A stretch of DNA of 64,000 nt from Malurus cyaneus samueli. Taxonomy: Eukaryota > Chordata > Aves > Passeriformes > Maluridae. The notes beneath the pieces are model-generated. The model worked only from the letters and a program-made list of their open reading frames with translations. It was not told where the DNA came from and searched no databases. The position numbers and the translations under genes were made by a program. Below, piece by piece: positions 21,501 through 30,500 of this stretch; the first letter of the stretch is position 1; every line of letters starts with the position of its first letter. The stretch is taken from the NCBI GenBank assembly GCA_009741485.1, contig CM019214.1, positions 8,805,662-8,869,661 of the forward strand, read 5' to 3'.

Positions 21501-24500
21501 TTTCTATTACAGATAATGTGAAAACATACAAAATGCTACTTCAAAGTCAAGCTTCAGGGCCTGATTAAAACACAGAAATGCAGAGAAATTAAGAGCTCCA
21601 ATCCATATTTAATTTATCTAAAAATTTCAGAGTATACTATGCTAATCCACTATGCTAATCTCTGTGTCTTTCACACTTTAGCAAATGAGGTTAATGCTAA
21701 AGTGGTACAGGGGCTCCTGCAATCTCTTTCCTTACACTGAGTTTCAAATTTGGGCATTACTTGAACACTGATACCGTGTAAGTCAATACACAGGTGTGGA
21801 GGTAGGAGAAAGCAGGAGAACAACAGCAGCCTGTTCTGTTTCTGTGTTTATTAAGATCAGTAAGCAATTGTGGTAATCTAAAACAGATCTGTATTGCTGA
21901 GCCTCACAAAGTCAGTCTACCATACAGAGTCTGTAATATTCAGTCAATTCTACATTTGTTCTTTGCTAAAAGACTGAAAAAGTCATTTACCTTATCTCTT
22001 CTGAGGTTATCAAATTCTTCAAATGTTGCAGTATCACACAATCTGCTATCTTAGTTCAGAGAGCTTAACATGTATCAATGTTCCATCTACAATGAAATGC
22101 TAAAGAGAAGAAAAACAAAATACAGCAGCAGTTTTCTTTTACTTAATACAGTAGTGTTAGGAAGTGAAACTTCTTGCTTATTAGCAGCTTGTTAAATGAA
22201 TACATTTGAGCATGTTCTGCAGGCATGATAAATTATTCAGATAGCTGAAAAATGTTGATTCATTACCATTTCTCATTAATATTTATGTGTTGCATGCTGA
22301 AGAGTGCAATAGGGGTATATTTATTATGTTTGACTTGAGTATTTTCTGCCATCTTTAGGGTGCTGTCCAGCATGACAAATGCAATCTTGGCTCGAGTTTA
22401 TAACCATAATGATCTGGACCTGATGGCAAAAGAAGCCACAATCCCAATAATCAATGGATTATCCGATTTACATCATCCTCTCCAGATTTTAGCTGATTAC
22501 TTAACACTTCAGGTAAAAATACAAACAACTTCTTTTTGCCAAGTTTTAGTAAGTATTTGGGGAAGTCAGCTTCAAAATCATTTATCCCTAGGTTTTTCAA
22601 AGTAGTAATTACATGGCGCATGTTGTTTAAAGAGATCTTAATCCAGCAATATAAATAAGGACCTTTTAATTTGAAACAATTACATAGTCCTGTCAGTTGT
22701 AATGGGACTGAAGTTAAGCATAGAATTAAGTACTTCACTGGAATTGGTCTGCAATTCAAAGAATGTACAGAGGGCTGTATATATTAAGACAAAGATGAGA
22801 AGCTGGCTCAGGCAAAGCCAGCAGAAGTTTTTCCATTGACTTGATACTCAGTAGTTTGCTCTTGATTCCTCCCTAATCGGTGGACAACTTAAAAGGAATC
22901 ACTACTTATATATTTGGAAACTGGTTGAACAAATTTGTTTTGAAAAGCCAGGTAGTGTTACCAGTACAAACACTTAATGTTCAGGCACTTTAACCAGATT
23001 AAACTTGGCTCACAACAAAGAATTGTTAAAAGAGATAGTATTGTTTTATTTTTATCTGATGTAATAGTGGATCTGACAGCAGGATAACATTTTACACACA
23101 GAATACCAGATGTTTATCTCTGAACAGAAGGACTATGCGGTTTTACAATCAATTGAGGATCTGGCTTATAAAAAAGATTATTATACTGCAGGGCTGGTTG
23201 ACAACTATGATGAACTCCTCTGACCTTGTTTACTTTCTGAATGAATAACAAACATACTGCTTGAAATGGTAGAGAAGAATAATTTCCTGATTCATTCAGC
23301 TGTGTTTCTCAGCTGTTGGAGACTTTGCCATGGGACATTCAGTACGTGGGAAAGATCCAGTGAGAGTAAATTAAATTATTCATGCTTTAAACCTTAAATA
23401 TGAAAAAAAGTGTTTTTAAAATATTACTTCAAGGTTTTCTTATTTTTTTTACACTTAAAATGAAGAGACCAGCAAAAATTGGTGAACTTGAGACTAAAAT
23501 TCTTCACAGACCTCAGGAGAAGGGAGATTTGTGAGATCACACTGAACTAATCTCAATGTTCAAATTGCATAAGACTGTAAGCTGTAATGAGAATAGCATA
23601 ATTTTGTTGTAAACACTGTGGGCTAATATAAATCAGGAGAATATTCTGGTTGTGTTTTGTGGGCTGTTCTGCCTTGTAAACACCTTGTTAATTAGTATTT
23701 TATCACTTGTGAATAGCAATCTTCAGGAATAAGCTGTGACTCACAGTTCACACAGCCACGGATATCTCTACCTCTAAACCTGGTTTAATCCAAGCCACTG
23801 ACTCCAGCACCCAGATTCCGAGTGCTTTGCACTCTACTCCAGCCAGTAAAGAGAGACCACTGAGCAACTCAATCACCTTCTAGAGATGCATATCTTTTTC
23901 CACTGGTCTTAGGGGAAAACCTTTGCAAAACATCAGGATGAGTACATGCCCTATTGATCACCCTCTGCTCCTCCCCCATTGCATCCTCGTATAGGGCAGC
24001 CATGGTAGAGGCTGCATGTGAACATGAGCACACAGTCTGCACTGTGCCCTGGTTTGAATACCTGGAGCAGCATCAAGAGCACATGGCTGTCCTTGCTGTC
24101 CTTTGGGAAGAGCATCCCTGCCCGTTTTACCTGATGAAGAAACAGCTCCATAACAGTTGGTGCTCAAACAAAAGAAGTATTTGACATGGAGAGGTGTCAT
24201 GACAAAGTGATCACTTACAGAGACCACAAGGAATGCTCAGCTTTTAGGCAGACATGGACGTTTTTTGAAATTTGTAGCACTTTCACACTCAGCCCAATAA
24301 GCAGAGCACCATTTCCTTCACCTGCCTATCTCTGCCCGATTGTTTCCAGCATGCTCCCTAGCCCAGAGTTTGTCAGGAGATTTTACAGGGCAGCTGGGTG
24401 GCCACCCTGCTATGCCAAGGGCATGTTGCACTGCTGGCTGCTGACACACTTTCCATTTGTGCTTTCTTACCAAGGTGAGAGGGGCAGGCAGGGGGGAGCT

Positions 24501-27500
24501 CTCAGCAGCTCCCTGTGGGTGATGGCACTGCCTGAACTTTCTCTTTCTGACCTGTTCCTCTGCTCCCTTTTTTCCTCTTTGCCCTGTACAGCGAATTGCA
24601 GTAGACTGGCAGGTAATGAAACAACATTTTAATCATATAATGAGCTTTACCAGGTCACAGAAGTGAGATTAACTCCTGAAGAGATGTGACCCATGGGGCC
24701 TAGTTGCTACTTACCACAATCAAGTTTCTTATGGGGTTTTCAGCAAGATGTCATCCACGTATTGCCTGCAAGAAGATTTATACAGGGATGTGGAATGTTA
24801 CCACTGATTCTTTAATGAGTTGAAAGTCCATATATAATATTTAGACTGCTTCTGTGCAATGTACAGGCAATTTATTTGATTTATATACGTATGCAAACTA
24901 GTCTAGGGCACAGACTGCTAGCCTTATATTAACTTGTAGCTATAGATTTTGTGCAGCTTATTTCTCTTTAAAAAAGTCTCTTCTCTATCCCCATAAATAT
25001 TTTCATGCCTGGATTTGCTCTTCCCTGCTGTCAGTACATAACCAAAACGTACTTTTTTTTCCTTTTCTTTTTTCTCTTTCTGCATTTGCCAGTGGATCTC
25101 TACATGCACTCTGGCCCTCTTCATGCTTAGCACATTTTTGTTCTTTCATTTTCTATATCCTATTAACTTCATCATGTGCCTTCTTGAATCCTTTTCAAGC
25201 ACTTTCTCCTAGGCCTGAAACTACATAATTGCTTCGTTTGTTTTGTCAAAATGTTTCCTTCCTTATAGCTTCTGATTCCCTTTTCACAGGTGCATTTTAG
25301 TGTGGTTATTTCAGTAGAGTCCATTGCATCCCCCAAACAATGCAGCTGCCTTATTTTCAGGGCTGTCAATTCTCATTCTGTATTCAGGGCAAATGCTCCT
25401 TCCGTAAATGTTCAGGGTGTTCTTTTCAGATCATACAGTGTGCTTCTATTATGCATATTGGAGTGGGATTCCTCAAGTTCAACATCCTGCTGCTCAGTGC
25501 CCTCTTCCTGAGCAGCCTGGATCCCCACGTTTGACTGCAAGTTCTGTCCTTTGATACTGTTCTCAGGGTCAATGCCCTCTGCTATGCCAAGTTAAATTTT
25601 TTCTTAGCATATATATACTACCTTGTTTCTTAAAAGTTGCACTGAACTGATTTTGCTCTTGAGTTATAACCCGCTTGAAATGGTTGCAAACACATAAAGA
25701 ACCTGATTTTGAGGGTTTGGGGATTTGGCCTTTAAAGACTGTGTGTTTGTGTGCTGGCAGTGTGCACACACCGAGCCACTTCACTCCTCTGCTAGTGCTG
25801 CAGATGTGTAACAGCCACGTGCTGAGCCCACCCGGTGCCTCTCAGTGTCCTGGGCAGGAGCTGTGGCTCACAGCTTCTGCTCTGCTCAGCTTGGCTGGAG
25901 GGCAGCACCACACAATTTGTATTCCAAAGACAGCCTGGGTATTGACATCGATTCAATTGATATTAATGTCACTGGCTAAATCAGCTAACTTGTAGCTGAC
26001 TGCAGGATGGCCACACTGGTAATTAGAGTGGATCCATATGCCACTAGCTTTTTATGTCATTGGTCTGGGGGGAATTTTCTTTTTCAGAAAGCAAAGGTTG
26101 GCATAAGAAATACACCAGTGATTTCTTTTTAAACAGCATAACAAATAGTGTAGCCCAGCTTGAAGAAGGCTGCAATATATTCTCAACTTCTCCCAAGGTG
26201 TGACCCCAAGACCTGAAATTACTACCATTTTCAAATTCATCACATTGTCCTCATTTTCATTATTCTAACTACTAGAAATCTCAATTAAGATGTGGCCTGA
26301 TCCTCTAGAATATACAATATGCATGACAAAAACCAATGTGGGAATAAGAAAGATAACTGGCCCAGCATTTGTCTTAAGCCCAGTATGAGAGCCAGAAGAT
26401 CCTAGTTTGCCCAATTTCTCATTTACTGGATTGCACTGTCTCCCAAAGGGCCTAAGCTTTGATTAGTCCCTGCCATTTCATTTTAAAATTTGACAGATTA
26501 TTGATTCATTATTCAAAAGCTTCTTTGAATTGAGGGCTGTTATGACAGTTGTGGTCAAACATTTCAGAATTAATCTATATTGGTGTCAGAGTTTCAATCT
26601 ATAATGGTGTCAGAGTTTTAGTCTCACTGGAAGCAAGTCCAGGCAGAGGCAGACACAAATGTCCCTAATTAGTTAACCCAGTCTTCTCCACACATACAGA
26701 AGGGTCAAATCACTGAGCATGCTTATTTTTTCACAGGGTTGGATACACTGATACATTGCAGCCATGGATAAAAACAGAATGAAACATTTTAAAAGCAATG
26801 TGAGGTTGAAAAAGTTGATTGTAACATTGGTATTAATTATTTAGCTGGGATTTTTCATGAGAATAACAAAGGCAAGTATTATGGCACTACAGCAGCAATT
26901 ACTAGTTTGCCAAAGAGGGTTCGTAAGGGAGAAGGGCACTAGAGTTTCTAAATATGTTATTTTTTTGTGTGGCTTTAGGAGTTGTGTTCCAAATGTAGAG
27001 AGAAAGTGCAGAACACCCTTACAGGTATGAAACCTACATCAATGTAACAGAGGCTGGAAAAACTGGGGAGGGATGAAATGGGGAAATATCTTCAGAGGCT
27101 CTGGTGATCTGCTGGTATTGTATAGGCTCTCATTGAATCTAAATAAGAATGTTCCCATCATGGCAAAATACTTTTAGCAGGATTTCATCTGCTGGTTGTA
27201 TAAATGGGGGAGCAGGCAGGAGGGGGAGCATGCCTCATTTACAGTGGCTTTTGTGTGGCCTCAAACCTTTCTGGTTCTGGCCAACAGAGTCACCTCATCT
27301 TTCTCAGAAGCTGAGGGTGTGTGTTTGCTTATCAGCAGTACAGTCACAGTCACACTGAGCCAGCTTTAGATGAAGAGCTTTGAATTACTGCAGCAGTGCA
27401 CCAGTGGCTGCATAAAGCCTAGCACAGGATATAAAACAGGCTCTACTGGCACACACACACACAGCTTGATTCTGCCTTGCTATGACTCCTTCCATCAGCA

Positions 27501-30500
27501 AAATCTCTTCATTAAAAACAGTTCAAATACGTCCACTCTACACAGTAGTCACTGCAGATGAGGCTTTGTGGTGCATATACAGACGTGTCCAGTACTTCAT
27601 ATTTTATCTGTAGCAGCTAGTGGCTTGGGAAAACAGAGGTAAGTATTTTGTATGCACTGTGCTTCTTTTAATGCAGAGTAGCAGCTGGCAATAAGGCAGA
27701 AGTTGTTTAACATAGCAGTATATTTGTGACTCCAGCCAATGCTTTGAGAATTAAGGCTGAGAAGTCTATTTTTAAACAGTAAGATGAAAAGAACTCTGTC
27801 CCATTTTCTTCTGGCTATGGGCTCATGTCTCAACTATCACTAAGCCCTAAATGGAAACACCTTAAATAAATGCTGCAGTTTGGCCTTCTCCTAGGAGCAC
27901 CATTGCTAGGAGATGTGGAAGGACATTGAAAGATCCTTAGAGACCTGCAGAATGATTATACTGAAATAACTTCCATGACCACAAAGTCCTGATTTGCTCT
28001 TCTCTAAATGCCCTTGCATACAGCCTCTGCCAATGAGCCTGCTGTTAACAAACTTCAGCTGAAAAAGTGATATTTTTGCAATACCATAGTTTTAGCCCTT
28101 AAATCTGGACAGTCTAGGACTCTAATAAGTTTAGATTTTTGCAGCACTTCAATGTTATTCAATATTTCAAGTACTACTTTTTTTTTGACTCAAAATTGTG
28201 GTCACTGGAAGAAATGCCAATAACTTTGTTCTGGAACAACTTCACAATTTGTTTAGGAGAAGCTGCTGCCAGGAGAGGAGGGGTAGTCCCAGCCCTTTTC
28301 CTGTCCAGTGTTTTGGCATCTTTTCTGCAACTGCCTGCAAGGTTGCCACGTAGTACAATGTGGGTGCTTATCCTCTCTGACAAGCATTGAATCATGTCAC
28401 ATAAAGTGTTGAAACACTGTCTGGCTTCCAGCTACTACAATGCAATTGTAGCATGGCCCAGATTTGAACTAAGGATAAAAGGCTCTCCAGAATGTGTTTC
28501 AAGTAATGAGGCAGAGTTTTACAGAGCAGGCTTATAGGAGTATTTGCTCATGTCTTTGCAAAAATTTTGGTATCAGTTTAAGTACCTATAAACATGCATA
28601 TTTAAAACAAGGCTTGTTAAGGAGCCTCACATTTTCCTGCACTGGAAATATGTAACTTCTGTTACTCTTGTTCCTCCTTAGGCCTTATCTATTGGGTTTG
28701 AGGGACAGAGTGACTGCACATGGCCAGGCTGTAAGAGCCATCAGGCAAAGCCACAGTTAACTCTGTAATGCTATTTCAAGTTCGGGTAATCCACATTTAA
28801 AAAAAAAAAAAAATCCTTGCACTCTGCCTGTACAATGGAGAACAAATGCTGCAGGCCATGAGTGGCACAGCTGCTTTCAGAGTGCTGCTCTTTGCTGTCC
28901 TGTGCAGCTGTGGGGTGGAGATGCAGTCCCAGGGCATGGCACTGCCATGGCCAAAGGGAACAGCATGTAGAGGGAACCAAGCCAGAGCAAACCTCAACAG
29001 GGATATTTTCACAATTTGGGGGAAAGCTGGAAGGAATTCTATTCCAGGCATTAGGACTGTCTCTAAATCAGTAATTTCCAACATTCACTGATGTTAATGA
29101 GTCCCAATGAACAGCTGTACAACAGTGATGCTAAAATCACTTCTGTGTGTGTCTGGTGCTGGATCCCTCAGCCTGAGCCTCACCACGTGGCACATGTGCC
29201 AATGTGTCCTTCTCCAGGACAAAGCTGCAGCACTTGGGCCTTCTTGTGTGACATGGGAGGCTTTCCCTCCGTGCCCATCCTGTAGGAGCAGTAATTCCAC
29301 ATATGGGCCATGCAGGTGGCATTTGAAGGCTGTCCCATCATTCCCAGCCTGCCCAGCTCCTCTGGAATGTAACCCCAGCACTTGTGATTCCTTTGGCAGG
29401 AGTACTTTGGAGGGCTGAAGGGGCTCACCATTGCCTGGATCGGGGATGGAAACAACGTCCTCCAGTCCTTCATGACGAGCGCTGCAAAGCTGGGAATGCA
29501 CCTGCAGATTGCCACTCCCAGGGTAAGGAAAACCATGCTTGTGGAGAAAAGATGGCAAACTTCACCCAGGCTCGTCTCAAACACTCAGGCATTTGTCAAA
29601 GGCCTCAGCTGGGGGTGCCTGCATCTATTTTGAGTGTCTATTTTCAGAACCAAGGTAAAGAATCCTGACCCAGTTACTTTGAGGCAAAGCAGGAGTAATA
29701 CCAAGTTCATAAAAGGTGGGAGGAATTAATGATAGCAATATAAATCAATTTCAATTCCATTTGATAAAGTGCTACAAAGTCATCCAGTGCCTTTTCCCCT
29801 ATCAAAAAAAAAAAGAAGCCTGGGTCCGAATGACGGAATTTCAGATGAGTGGAAGTGTTTTGTCTCTTTTGGTTTAAATTGGTGGGGAAGTGTTGCATCT
29901 CATTTTATTTAAATTGGTGGTGCAATATTTTAATGTGTTGCATTGCTATACAACACAAAATTCTTTGAAAAATCAGTTTTAGAACTAAAAAAAAAATATG
30001 TGTTGTACACACATTTAATTCTGTAACTGGGAAAATACGTTTTTCTTATGTTTTTAGAAAATTTTCCACCACTTTATTTCCAAAATACACTTTCAACAAA
30101 TTATCTGAAAGATATTGTTCTTCCCATGGCAAATGATTCCATCAGTATTTTTCTAACCTGTGTTAATAATTAGTGAAGATCTTATATGTGTTCCATGATG
30201 TGTTACCTATCATCTCTTTTGTCAGGGCTTTGAACCAGACCCCAGAATAACTAAAATAACTGAACAGAACTCCAAAGAGGTAGGTGACTAAGAAGCAGCC
30301 AAGTAGAATTGTTTGAATAGAGTTTAAGTTCACTAAAAACAAAATTGAAATTCCTTGTCTTAGTGATTCTCCTTATTTTATTCACATTAGTATGGAACCA
30401 AGTTACTTCTCACAACAGACCCCTTGGAAGCTGCAGACAGTGCCAACGTCTTAGTTACAGACACATGGATAAGCATGGGACAAGAAGAGGAAAAGAAAGA

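Noticed and set aside
24186..24632. 148-codon open frame inside OTC intron 5
   Set aside because: Overlapping frames on both strands are equally open and none is protein-like.
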